From positions 1-11,141 of the forward strand of contig VBPQ01000070.1 of NCBI GenBank assembly GCA_005877185.1: a stretch of DNA of 11,141 nt, written 5' to 3'. The number at the start of each line of letters is the position of its first letter. Positions within the stretch are counted from its first letter, which is position 1. Shown piece after piece: positions 1 through 6,466 of the stretch. A program made the position numbers and the translations under genes. A model generated the notes under the pieces. That model made no database searches and was not told the DNA's origin. It saw nothing but the letters and a program-made list of their open reading frames with translations. The stretch is from Nitrososphaerota archaeon. GTDB taxonomy: Archaea; Thermoproteota; Nitrososphaeria; Nitrososphaerales; Gagatemarchaeaceae.

Positions 1-1
1 G

Positions 2-370
2 ACTAGAGGGGTTGCCGGCACCGAGCTCGGGCGAAACTGGTACAAGAGCAAGGCCGCCGACGCCTCCTGCCCGATGGGGCCATTCATCGTCACGAAGGAC
101 GAGATACCCAACCCCTACCCTCTCGCCCTGGATCTGAGAGTCAACGGCGAGACAAGACAACATGGGACGACGGACGATATGATCTTCAAGATTCCCGACC
201 TGATAGCCTCCGCCTCGGAGGGGGTTACTCTCGAATGCGGGGACGTGATTTCCACCGGAACCTGTTCAGGGGTAGGACTGAGCACTGGGAAGTACCTCGA
301 AGACGGGGACCTCGTCGAGGCAGAGGTCGAGAGGGTGGGAGTCCTCGTGAATAGGATCCGTGCGACATGA
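2..370 (+). CDS. Fumarylacetoacetate hydrolase (FAH) family protein, C-terminal part
   Basis: The reading frame is open from base 2, so the gene begins outside the window; about 122 C-terminal residues are present. The segment MGPFIVTKDEIPNP, then DDMIFKIPDLI, then GDVISTGTCSGVG, then a closing stretch on DGDLVEAEVERVG, is the characteristic C-terminal half of the FAH fold (acylpyruvate hydrolases, HHDD isomerase/decarboxylases, fumarylpyruvate hydrolases). Members bind Mg2+ or Mn2+ and cleave C-C bonds of, or isomerise, 2-oxo-acids from aromatic or amino-acid breakdown. The metal-binding acidic residues normally lie in the missing upstream part, so the substrate cannot be named. The stop overlaps the next start in ATGA, which suggests translational coupling with the DUF1684 gene. 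An ATG at 74 is in frame but is internal to the fold and is not the true start. Confidence 0.9.
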   Translation, partial: TRGVAGTELGRNWYKSKAADASCPMGPFIVTKDEIPNPYPLALDLRVNGETRQHGTTDDMIFKIPDLIASASEGVTLECGDVISTGTCSGVGLSTGKYLEDGDLVEAEVERVGVLVNRIRAT

Positions 371-894
371 GCTTCGCCAAGTCGGTGGAGAAGTGGCGCA
401 AGGAGAAGGATTCTTTCTTTAGATTCAGCGACGATTCTCCCATACCGGAGAGGGAGAGGGAGAATTTCGCAGGCCTGAAGTATTTCCCTCCGGACGAAAG
501 GTACAGGATGAAACTCAAGCTGCAGAGATATCCGAACCCGGAGATCGTCACGATGGTGACGAGCAAGGGGACCAAGCAGAGGTTCCACTGCGTCGGTTAC
601 TTTGAGTTCGAGATGGATGGAAAGAAGGTCCGGCTTCAGGCGTACAGGTCGGCAGAGAGGGCCGATGAGCACCTCTTCATACCCTTCAGGGACAAGACTT
701 CGGGGAAGGACAGTTATGGAGCGGCCAGGTACATCGACCTCGACATTTCATCCGACGACAACTATGTGCTCGACTTCGACATGGCGTACAATCCGTACTG
801 CGCTTATAGCGACGACTACGTCTGCCCTCTCCCGCCGAGAGAGAATTCGCTGGACGTAGAGATCAGGGCGGGAGAGAAGAAGTATCACAGCTGA
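367..894 (+). CDS. DUF1684 family protein
   Basis: A 175-residue soluble protein recognised as DUF1684 (PF07920) from its ordered signatures: WRKEKDSFFRF near residue 10, FAGLKYFPPDERYR at 34-47, LFIPFRDKTSGKDSYGAARYIDL at about 103-125 with its conserved Asp, Thr, Gly, Tyr and Arg, and then DFDMAYNPYCAY and CPLPPREN with two conserved cysteines (145 and 153) before a terminal AGEK. The length is near that of a bare domain. There is no signal peptide or membrane helix. The biochemical function of the family is unknown. The ATG at 367 overlaps the FAH stop by 4 bases, so the two are probably co-translated; a link to the same catabolic step is inference from this alone. The upstream Shine-Dalgarno match (AGGAT) is weak. 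Confidence 0.9.
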   Translation: MSFAKSVEKWRKEKDSFFRFSDDSPIPERERENFAGLKYFPPDERYRMKLKLQRYPNPEIVTMVTSKGTKQRFHCVGYFEFEMDGKKVRLQAYRSAERADEHLFIPFRDKTSGKDSYGAARYIDLDISSDDNYVLDFDMAYNPYCAYSDDYVCPLPPRENSLDVEIRAGEKKYHS

Positions 895-899
895 TGATA

Positions 900-908
900 C
901 TTTTAAAC
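900..908 (+). promoter_or_regulatory. TATA-like box for the DUF47-PiT pair
   Basis: CTTTTAAAC resembles archaeal box A and is centred about 30 bases before the TTG at 934. This predicts a transcript start at or just before the start codon, hence a leaderless mRNA for the phosphate pair. Confidence 0.55.
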
Positions 909-933
909 GAAGCAGCCCAGCGAAAGCCCGATA

Positions 934-1611
934 TTGGTCAGCCTCTCCGGATTCTCAATAAACAGGAGAGAACGCGCAATCGTCGAGGGGATCGGGAGTC
1001 ACCTAGGTACCGTGAAGAAGACGGTGGAGGATTTCGGTGGTCTCGTAGACTCGCTTTCAAGAGGGGACTCGGCCTCGGCGAGACGTTGCTTCGATACCGT
1101 GATGGATGAAGAAACGAAGGCAGACACGATTCACAGAGACCTCAGCCTGAGGGTCGCGAACGGCGCCTTCTTCGGTGGCGTGAGAGAGGATATCCTCGCC
1201 CTTCTTGAGAAGATCGATGACATCGCCGACAGCGCCAAGGACGCCTCACGTCTGTTGAATGTGGAGTTGGGTATGGATGGGCCCGCCATCGAGCTGCTGA
1301 AGTCCGACGAGATGCGGCTGTTCATAGCAGACTTGAAGAGTTCGGTCACGGCCCTCGAAAATCTGATTGCCGCATTCATGATCAGCAAGAAGGAGGTTCT
1401 GGCTAGGGTGCACAGCGTCGAGGAATTCGAGGAGTTGGCGGACTCGAGGAAGGACGTCCTATTGAGGGAGTTGTTCAGGGGCGCCTCCAAGCTAAACCCC
1501 GTCACCGTGATCCAACTGCGCGACTTCATCTTCGTTGCCGATGACATAGCGGACAACGCCGAAGACGCCAGCGATGTCGTTCTCGTCCTCATAGCGAAAG
1601 GCTATGGTTAG
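934..1611 (+). CDS. DUF47 family PhoU-like protein, putative phosphate transport regulator
   Basis: A 225-residue all-helical protein of the DUF47/PhoU_div family (PF01865), which accompanies PiT transporters and is thought to modulate phosphate uptake. PhoU-type acidic metal-binding motifs are visible: DEETKADTIHRDL at 58-70, EKIDDIADSAKDAS at 92-105, and the paired repeat FVADDIADNAEDASD at 200-214. Length is typical for the family. The TTG start is chosen because a TATA-like box lies about 30 bases upstream and no ATG in frame precedes the conserved region. It overlaps the following PiT gene by 8 bases (ATGGTTAG), which strongly supports one transcript and one function. The protein is expected to be cytoplasmic and associated with the transporter at the membrane. 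Confidence 0.92.
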   Translation: MVSLSGFSINRRERAIVEGIGSHLGTVKKTVEDFGGLVDSLSRGDSASARRCFDTVMDEETKADTIHRDLSLRVANGAFFGGVREDILALLEKIDDIADSAKDASRLLNVELGMDGPAIELLKSDEMRLFIADLKSSVTALENLIAAFMISKKEVLARVHSVEEFEELADSRKDVLLRELFRGASKLNPVTVIQLRDFIFVADDIADNAEDASDVVLVLIAKGYG

Positions 1612-2536
1612 CACCTTACTCGCGCCGGCGGCGGCGCTCACATTCCTCTTCGGCTGGAACAACAGTGCCTTTCTAATCGGTAACATCAGGGGTTCTGGAA
1701 CGCTCACGCTCAGGGGCGCACTCCTTACGGCTGTCGTGGGTCTTCTCGCCGGCGTCTTTGTCGATGGCCCCAAGATGCTGAAGAGCCTGGACGGATTCCT
1801 CTCGCCCTCGGCTTCCTTCACCACACTGGAGATTACGCTCGTCGCGTCTATCCTGGTTACGCTGGTTTTCACCGCCTTCAATTTGCCGGTATCCTTCACG
1901 GCGGCGATGGTCGGCGCATTCCTGGGGGCGACGTACCAATCCGGCTTCCCGATCAACCCGGGGCAGACCGAGCTCGTCGTCTCATTCTGGTTCGTCGCCC
2001 CTCTGCTGACCGGCGTTTTGACATTTCTGGTCTACGACGGGGTCGCGAGGCTGGTCTCGAACTTCGGAATCCTGACGGTCGACTCGATCAACAGGGTGGG
2101 GGTGGTGGTGAGCTCCCTCGCGGTTTCGTATTCGCTCGGAGCCAACAACATCGGCCTGATATACGGGACGGCCAACGGAACGTTTGCGGGGCTCGACGAC
2201 TGGGCGGCGATCGCAGGGTTTGCGCTCCTGGCCGTACTGGGGACGGCCTTGTTGGGGAGGGGAGGCGTCACGGGGACGGTGGGAGACAGGATGCTCGTCC
2301 TGAGCCCGCAGGGCGTTCTCTCGGTCTTCGTCACCAGCGCTCTCGTAATCTGGATCGGAACCCAGTTCGCCGTTCCGATCTCGATAGGGCAGTGCGTGCT
2401 GGGCGGGATGTTCGGAGCAGCGTACGCGAAGAGCGTTACCGTGGTCAACAAGAAGATCGCGGTGGAAACCGTCTCCGGTTGGGTCGTCGTTCCTGTTGCG
2501 GCGTTTATTCTCGCTTACTTCGCGAGTGCTGTGTGA
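1604..2536 (+). CDS. PiT family inorganic phosphate transporter
   Basis: A 310-residue polytopic membrane protein of the PiT family (PF01384), which imports phosphate with Na+ or H+, or metal-phosphate. The two inverted repeats of the family are visible: FGWNNSAFLIGN at 16-27 and SYSLGANNIG at 175-184 are the paired signature loops, NLPVSFTAAMVGAFLGA (93-109) and VPISIGQCVLGGMFGAAY (257-274) are the re-entrant elements, and WVVVPVAAFILAYF closes the chain. Many Gly/Val/Leu-rich helices run throughout and there is no signal peptide. In both signature loops the usual Asp of GAND is Asn. The ATG at 1604 sits inside the end of the DUF47 gene, so expression is coupled to it. The protein is short compared with bacterial PitA, lacking a long central loop, which is common in archaeal members. 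Confidence 0.92.
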   Translation: MVSTLLAPAAALTFLFGWNNSAFLIGNIRGSGTLTLRGALLTAVVGLLAGVFVDGPKMLKSLDGFLSPSASFTTLEITLVASILVTLVFTAFNLPVSFTAAMVGAFLGATYQSGFPINPGQTELVVSFWFVAPLLTGVLTFLVYDGVARLVSNFGILTVDSINRVGVVVSSLAVSYSLGANNIGLIYGTANGTFAGLDDWAAIAGFALLAVLGTALLGRGGVTGTVGDRMLVLSPQGVLSVFVTSALVIWIGTQFAVPISIGQCVLGGMFGAAYAKSVTVVNKKIAVETVSGWVVVPVAAFILAYFASAV

Positions 2537-2566
2537 TTATCCGGAGGGCTCGTCGGGTCTCTAAAG

Positions 2567-2597
2567 GCCTCTGCAGGCTCTTTCTTCCTTCCTTCCC
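2567..2597 (+). terminator. Candidate terminator after the PiT gene
   Basis: A small stem GCCT/AGGC (2567-2570 with 2575-2578, loop CTGC) is followed by a pyrimidine tract TCTTTCTTCCTTCC. It lies about 30 bases after the PiT stop. T-rich tracts are the main archaeal termination signal; the stem is short. Confidence 0.4.
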
Positions 2598-2642
2598 CAA
2601 CTTGATATCTGATATCGGCTAACCTCCGGCGACTCTATCATC

Positions 2643-2650
2643 CTTTTATC
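2643..2650 (+). promoter_or_regulatory. TATA-like box for the URO-D family gene
   Basis: CTTTTATC is centred about 31 bases before the TTG at 2678. It implies a very short or absent leader. An inverted repeat sits between it and the start codon. Confidence 0.5.
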
Positions 2651-2655
2651 ACTTG

Positions 2656-2679
2656 AACGACCCGGATCAACTGGTCGTT
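2656..2679 (+). repeat. Inverted repeat over the predicted transcription start of the URO-D family gene
   Basis: Perfect 7-base arms AACGACC (2656-2662) and GGTCGTT (2673-2679) are separated by 10 bases. The repeat begins about 6 bases downstream of the TATA-like box and its last two bases belong to the TTG start codon. In archaea such a position fits a repressor operator that blocks RNA polymerase; that role is inference. Confidence 0.5.
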
Positions 2680-3610
2680 GAACAAGATCGAACGGGTTGA
2701 TGCCGCCCTGGGAGGGGAGACTGTTGATAGGGTGCCGCTCAATTTCTTCTATCACTTCCCAGAGCATCAGCGGGCTGGGCACGCGATGGCCCAGGCGCAT
2801 CTGGATTTCTACCGTGGGGCCGACCTCGATTACCTCAAGGTGATGAACGACAACTACTACGATCCCCCAAACTTTCAGGTCTTGACCAAACCTTCCGAGT
2901 GGGCCAAGTTGCAACCCGCCCCTCTGAGCTCCCGATGCTTTCAGGACCAGCTAACCGGGCTTCGAGATATCGTAAAGGCAGTCGGAAAGGAGGTGCCTAT
3001 CATCACCACAGTCTTCAATCCCTTCGAGAATGGAGACGGGATGAGCGATTGGAAGGCGACGGAGCACCTGAAACTCGAACCGGAAAAAGTCAGTGAGGGA
3101 CTCTCCACAGTCGCCGACAGCCTCTCCGCCTTTGTGCGAGCGTGCATAGATGTCGGGGCCTCTGGCATCTTCTTCGCGGCTCACGGGGGTCAAGCCGATA
3201 GGCACACGGAAGCGGAGTTCAGGAAGTACATCAAGCCACACGACTTGGCCGTCCTAAGTGCCGCAGAGGAGGCCGGCGCAACCTTCAATCTGCTTCATGT
3301 ATGCGGCGAGAAAGTTCGCTTGCAGGAGTACGCGGATTACCCGGCTCATGCCGTAAATTGGTCGCCTCAGCTTGGTAATCTCAGTCTCGCCCAGGGGCGA
3401 AGAGTGTTCAACAGGACGATTGCGGGAGGCATGGACCAGAACGGCGCGATCATCCACGGAAGCCAGAAGGACGTGTCTGCGGAAGTTCTGAAGGCTATTG
3501 ACGAGATGGGGACGACCGGTTTCATGCTGGGAGCGGGATGCGCACTGGCGAAAGCGGTCCCAACACCCAGGCTCTCGTGGGTCAAGCAAGCGGTGACGTC
3601 GATAAGATAG
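2678..3610 (+). CDS. URO-D superfamily protein, methyltransferase-like (not HemE)
   Basis: A 310-residue TIM-barrel protein of the uroporphyrinogen decarboxylase superfamily (PF01208). It starts with the usual MNKIERVDAALGGETVDRVP (1-20). The MRQAGRY substrate-binding signature that follows in HemE is absent. Instead it keeps His-X-Cys at H207/C209 (LLHVCGE) and a later Cys at C288 (GAGCAL), the zinc-binding pattern of the MtaA/MtbA/CmuA methyltransferases that move methyl groups between corrinoid proteins and thiols. NWSPQLGNLSLAQ and AGGMDQNG (about 227-256) match the C-terminal barrel strands. The substrate is unknown, and no corrinoid protein or partner methyltransferase is adjacent. The TTG start agrees with the family N-terminus and the upstream TATA-like box. 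A role in haem synthesis is unlikely. Confidence 0.87.
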   Translation: MNKIERVDAALGGETVDRVPLNFFYHFPEHQRAGHAMAQAHLDFYRGADLDYLKVMNDNYYDPPNFQVLTKPSEWAKLQPAPLSSRCFQDQLTGLRDIVKAVGKEVPIITTVFNPFENGDGMSDWKATEHLKLEPEKVSEGLSTVADSLSAFVRACIDVGASGIFFAAHGGQADRHTEAEFRKYIKPHDLAVLSAAEEAGATFNLLHVCGEKVRLQEYADYPAHAVNWSPQLGNLSLAQGRRVFNRTIAGGMDQNGAIIHGSQKDVSAEVLKAIDEMGTTGFMLGAGCALAKAVPTPRLSWVKQAVTSIR

Positions 3611-3650
3611 CCGGAGCAGATTCGGAAACTTTTCGTTGCCTAGCCACAGA

Positions 3651-3657
3651 CTTAAAC
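3651..3657 (+). promoter_or_regulatory. TATA-like box for the flavin-reductase-like gene
   Basis: CTTAAAC is centred about 24 bases before the TTG at 3678, again leaving little or no leader. The match to box A is short. Confidence 0.4.
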
Positions 3658-3677
3658 CCAGGCGATAAGCACGCTGG

Positions 3678-4271
3678 TTGAAGAATCACACGCCCAAGAA
3701 GGAGGCCCTCAGGATCTACAGGCTGTTTTATCCACAGATTGCGGTAATTGTAGCTTCGAGAAGGGCAGACCAAGTGGAGGCCTTGGCCATGAACTCCGTA
3801 ATCTCCGGTTCTTCCGACCCGCCGCGGGTCGTGTGCTCCCTGAAGAGGGAAGCAAAGATTCTGGCAGCAGTGCGAGAAAGTAAAAGTTTCTCGATGAACT
3901 GGATGGATTCGAGGTACGTGAAATCAGTCGACTTCCTTGGATTCCAGCGTGCGGGAAAGCCTAGGGACATGATAGAGGCCGCCGGCTTAACCTGGCGGCC
4001 AGGGAGCAAGACTTCGGCGCCGGTGGTATCCGAAGCAGCGGCGGCGCTCGAGTGCACAGTGGATCGGGTCATTCCTCTCGGCGATAACGACCTCGTGATA
4101 GGAAACGTCGTATCGGCGAGAACGAGTCGTGATTTCTCAGATTACTGGCAGTTCAAGACGTATAATCCCTTGATCTACTTCGGCGCTGTCCCGGGGAAGA
4201 AGGTAGGAAGATACGTTTTGTTCAAGAGGCGGGGACAAGGCCTAGTTGGGGCGCCGCGAACCAGTTCTTAG
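3678..4271 (+). CDS. Flavin reductase-like FMN-binding domain protein
   Basis: A 197-residue soluble protein resembling the flavin reductase-like split-barrel family (PF01613). Landmarks in order are FYPQIAVIVASR (17-28), LAMNSVISGSSDPPRVVCSL (36-55, the FMN-binding loop region), FSMNWMD (71-77), VDFLG (84-88), APVVSEAAAALECTV (114-128) and LGDNDLVIGNVVSA (134-147), then LIYFG (165-169). GDN replaces the more common GDH. Members bind FMN and reduce flavin with NAD(P)H for a partner monooxygenase, or serve as oxidoreductases themselves; no monooxygenase is adjacent, so the role is open. The TTG start fits the TATA-like box upstream and places the YP motif at the usual distance from the N-terminus. 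It appears to be transcribed alone. Confidence 0.85.
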   Translation: MKNHTPKKEALRIYRLFYPQIAVIVASRRADQVEALAMNSVISGSSDPPRVVCSLKREAKILAAVRESKSFSMNWMDSRYVKSVDFLGFQRAGKPRDMIEAAGLTWRPGSKTSAPVVSEAAAALECTVDRVIPLGDNDLVIGNVVSARTSRDFSDYWQFKTYNPLIYFGAVPGKKVGRYVLFKRRGQGLVGAPRTSS

Positions 4272-4401
4272 CCAGAATCCCACCTGCTTAGCAGTGAGTC
4301 CTTCCACGAAGTCTGGCGCGAGGTTGGGATACGAAAATGACCGCCAGTACCTCTTTGTCGTATCCGAGGTGGTTTCGGAAACGAGCTCGAAGCAAAACAT
4401 T

Positions 4402-4409
4402 GTTATTTG
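4402..4409 (+). promoter_or_regulatory. TATA-like box for the 108-residue protein gene
   Basis: GTTATTTG is centred about 27 bases before the ATG at 4432. It supports that ATG as a leaderless start rather than the longer frame that opens upstream. Confidence 0.4.
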
Positions 4410-4431
4410 GGAAATCAGAGATGTGCCGAAT

Positions 4432-4758
4432 ATGACACAAACTAATGCGATTATCTTGCGCTTCCGTGAAGAGGAGGCCGGGAACTTCGAGGCGCTCTTC
4501 AAGAAGGAGGTCCTTCCCCTCTGGCGTCAATTCAAGGCTCGTGGGAAAATCATCGCCGCCTCGCTGACGCCAGTGCAGGATGGAAACCGAGGGAGGAAAG
4601 GTGTGCGCGACTACATCCTCCACGTGGAAGTGCCGGGCATGGCGGAGCACTCGGAGTTCGACTCGAATGCGTCGTTCCTGAAGTTCCTGCCAAGGGCGCA
4701 GGCGATGCAGCCGGAAGAGCCACTAGTGTGGCTGGGCAACACACTGTTTCAGGTTTGA
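4432..4758 (+). CDS. Small protein, possibly a dimeric alpha/beta-barrel (Dabb-like) domain
   Basis: A 108-residue protein with the look of a ferredoxin-like alpha+beta fold: a first strand (NAIILRFR, 5-12), an amphipathic helix (AGNFEALFKKEVLPLWRQFKA in several turns, 16-36), strands at IIAASLTPVQ (40-49) and DYILHVEVPG (60-69), a helix (SFLKFLPRAQAM, 81-92) and a final strand VWLGNTLFQV. This resembles uncharacterised proteins that align with the Dabb superfamily, but no catalytic residue can be named. The frame is open upstream to 4246, overlapping the flavin-reductase-like gene. The ATG at 4432 is preferred because the upstream part has no domain-like pattern and a TATA-like box lies 27 bases before it. 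Function is unknown. Confidence 0.7.
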   Translation: MTQTNAIILRFREEEAGNFEALFKKEVLPLWRQFKARGKIIAASLTPVQDGNRGRKGVRDYILHVEVPGMAEHSEFDSNASFLKFLPRAQAMQPEEPLVWLGNTLFQV

Positions 4759-4775
4759 CCGACCCCGAGGGTCGG
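4759..4775 (+). terminator. GC-rich hairpin immediately after the 108-residue protein gene
   Basis: Perfect arms CCGACCC (4759-4765) and GGGTCGG (4769-4775) with a 3-base loop begin on the first base after the stop codon. There is no T tract behind it, so a terminator role is uncertain; it may stabilise the 3' end. Confidence 0.35.
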
Positions 4776-4830
4776 GGGCGTAGGGAGGGGTGGGAACTGC
4801 CCGCTAATGTCGGCCTTCCAAAACTGAGCA

Positions 4831-4870
4831 TGAAAAAGAAGTGGAGACCGGAAGGACTTGGCTCCCGGTC
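4831..4870 (-). terminator. Candidate terminator of the secreted-protein gene
   Basis: Read on the - strand, about 20 bases past the stop at 4890, arms GACCGG and CCGGTC (4865-4870 with 4846-4851, loop 13) are followed by TTCTTTTTC (about 4832-4840). Stem plus T-rich tract fits a terminator facing the converging + strand gene. Confidence 0.45.
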
Positions 4871-4889
4871 GCCCCTGGGAGGAACTTCC

Positions 4890-6089
4890 TCAACCAGAGG
4901 CGGGCTTTCTTGCCCTGACCGCTATGATGACGCTTATCGAAGCTATTGCCACGGCGGCCACGGTCGCGCCCGAGAGGAGAGTGCTGATAGGCTGAGCTGT
5001 GTCCGTACTACTGCTTGTTGAGGATGAGGTTGGGACTGTCAGCACTGGTGGCGTGTACTGTTGAGGCACTCCGGTCTGAGATGAGGGGCCGTACTGATAT
5101 TGGGAGTACTGCTGAGCCGGGATTCCTCCCTCTGCATTTGCTATCGTTCCCATCGTCTTTGACGTCGCACTCACAGCACCCATGGTCTGCACTCCGTACG
5201 GCGTCGCCCAGTAGTTCGGCTGCTGGGCGTGCAGAGTGATGGAGGCGCCCGTCTTGGGTGGGACTATCAGTGCGGAACCGGCTAGACCCACGTATGTTGG
5301 CTGCCAGTAGACTGTGACATTCACCTTCTCTCCGCCCACCGTAGTCTGAACCGTGGTCTGATTCCTGGGCAGGTTTACGGGGAGCCACATCCATGCGCTC
5401 ACTTCGACTGGAACGCTCGGGACGATGAGATCGACCTTACCGGTCTTGTCCGTCTGCCCCCAGAGTACCAGTCTGTTGTTGGAGTTCCCCCACCAGTACC
5501 ATTCTCCCACGATGTACGCGGAAACCGAGGCTCCGCTCGCCGCCGTTCCGTTCAGATAGCTTGTCGTGATTGTGACGTTCGAGGTGGGTATCTTGTCTAT
5601 TGGTTGTGTTGAGATGGTGATGCTCGTCGACCCCGTTACCTGCTGGAAGGAGTATCCGTACTCGATCGCCGGGTTGCTCCAGAAGCAGGGTGGGTATATC
5701 ATGGCGGGGCCCGCCTGAGCTGCGCCTCCCTTTGCATACTGATCGTAGAGAGGGCATCGGGATACGCTCTGCTGCAGGGCGGTCACCGCGAACAGGTAGG
5801 TTGAGCTGGGCAGGTCGAAGCTGAAGACCGGGTATCGGCTCTGGAATGACGCTTCCATGTAGCCTGAGGAGTTGTAGACAGTTCCTATGTAGGTGGCGTT
5901 CAGTGAGTTGGCGGTCTGCACCTTGACCTGGACTTGGTTGTACGAGGTCGCAGCCGCGGGTGCCTGCGCGAGGGTCGCTCCGCCACTGGTCAGGAGGAGT
6001 AGCAGGCTAACTGCGAGGAAGGTGCCTATCCGCTGTTCTTGCGGCTTTAGGCCGCTTCGAATTCGTGTTCTTTTCTGGACTTCGGTCAA
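4890..6089 (-). CDS. Secreted, C-terminally membrane-anchored protein of unknown function
   Basis: A 399-residue protein that I do not recognise as a named family. A basic N-terminus (R7-R20) precedes a hydrophobic signal segment (21-40) ending in ATLAQA-P, a plausible cleavage site near residue 43. The body is rich in beta strands, Thr, Ser, Tyr and Trp, with six N-glycosylation sequons (N64, N73, N171, N180, N243, N257) and two cysteines (C112, C135) that could form a disulphide. Residues about 167-233 resemble an Ig-like carrier domain of carboxypeptidase-regulatory type. A Gln/Tyr/Pro-rich segment (323-348) and a Ser/Thr linker (354-365) lead to one transmembrane helix (about 369-391) and a short basic tail. 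This is the layout of a cell-surface protein with its bulk outside. The start is TTG; no ATG in frame precedes the signal segment and no convincing TATA box was found. Confidence 0.85.
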   Translation of the reverse strand: MTEVQKRTRIRSGLKPQEQRIGTFLAVSLLLLLTSGGATLAQAPAAATSYNQVQVKVQTANSLNATYIGTVYNSSGYMEASFQSRYPVFSFDLPSSTYLFAVTALQQSVSRCPLYDQYAKGGAAQAGPAMIYPPCFWSNPAIEYGYSFQQVTGSTSITISTQPIDKIPTSNVTITTSYLNGTAASGASVSAYIVGEWYWWGNSNNRLVLWGQTDKTGKVDLIVPSVPVEVSAWMWLPVNLPRNQTTVQTTVGGEKVNVTVYWQPTYVGLAGSALIVPPKTGASITLHAQQPNYWATPYGVQTMGAVSATSKTMGTIANAEGGIPAQQYSQYQYGPSSQTGVPQQYTPPVLTVPTSSSTSSSTDTAQPISTLLSGATVAAVAIASISVIIAVRARKPASG

Positions 6090-6466
6090 TTTTTCTCTGC
6101 ATCCTTAGTGGAAAGCCATTTCCATAATCCTATGCAATCGAACGACTGTTCGAGCATCCAGAACAGTCGTTGGTTCACTCGTCTTATGTGCATTACCCAC
6201 TGCGAATACAGTTTTCAACTACGTTGGAGTTGCATTGATACCAGTAAGGGGGGGCGGCGGGGTCTCGACGATCGCTTCACGCCGTCGTTCGCACCTAAAT
6301 GCTAGGCACGTCCTGCAAACAGGTCATTTCGAAGGTATTTGGGCTCAGCAGGGCCTGAAATGGGGCAATACGCGCCCGCCTCGCCTCTAATCTATGAGAA
6401 CAGTTTCGTTGGAGGCCGTCTGTCGGCGCTCTGGATGCCAGATCCAACAATAGCTGTCGACGCTTT
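6090..6466. other. Gene-free stretch of 377 bases
   Basis: No frame here encodes a convincing protein on either strand; the open frames lack family motifs and overlap one another. It holds the upstream region of the secreted-protein gene, a perfect 11-base inverted repeat (6141-6171) and a small hairpin TCTGG/CCAGA (6430-6442). No tRNA cloverleaf, insertion-sequence end or toxin gene was found, though an AbrB-type antitoxin-like gene ends at its right border. Confidence 0.6.
6141..6171. repeat. Perfect 11-base inverted repeat, 9-base spacer
   Basis: Arms AACGACTGTTC (6141-6151) and GAACAGTCGTT (6161-6171) are exact reverse complements around the spacer GAGCATCCA. It lies 51 bases upstream of the TTG start of the secreted-protein gene. 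It could be an operator for a dimeric regulator or an RNA hairpin. There is no T tract on either side, so an intrinsic terminator is less likely. Confidence 0.75.

Noticed and set aside
115..672. A 185-codon open frame on the - strand
   Set aside because: It lies opposite the FAH and DUF1684 genes, whose family motifs are clear; its own translation has no recognisable pattern.
2603..2615. Tandem GATATC direct repeat
   Set aside because: Two copies of a 6-base AT-rich palindrome separated by one base; no further copies nearby and no clear role.
2678..3610. Haem-pathway uroporphyrinogen decarboxylase (HemE)
   Set aside because: The MRQAGRY substrate-binding signature is absent and a His-X-Cys...Cys zinc motif is present instead.
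3655..3679. Bulged inverted repeat AACCCAGGCG/CGCTGGTT before the flavin-reductase-like gene
   Set aside because: It needs two single-base bulges, so it is weak compared with the perfect repeat at 2656-2679, although the position is similar.
4372..4382. GTTTCGGAAAC near-palindrome upstream of the 108-residue gene
   Set aside because: Only 5-base arms with a single central base; too short to separate from chance in a stretch upstream of the TATA-like box.
6141..6175. T-arm-like GTTCGAGC suggesting a tRNA
   Set aside because: The bases belong to the inverted repeat; no acceptor, D or anticodon stems can be assembled around it.
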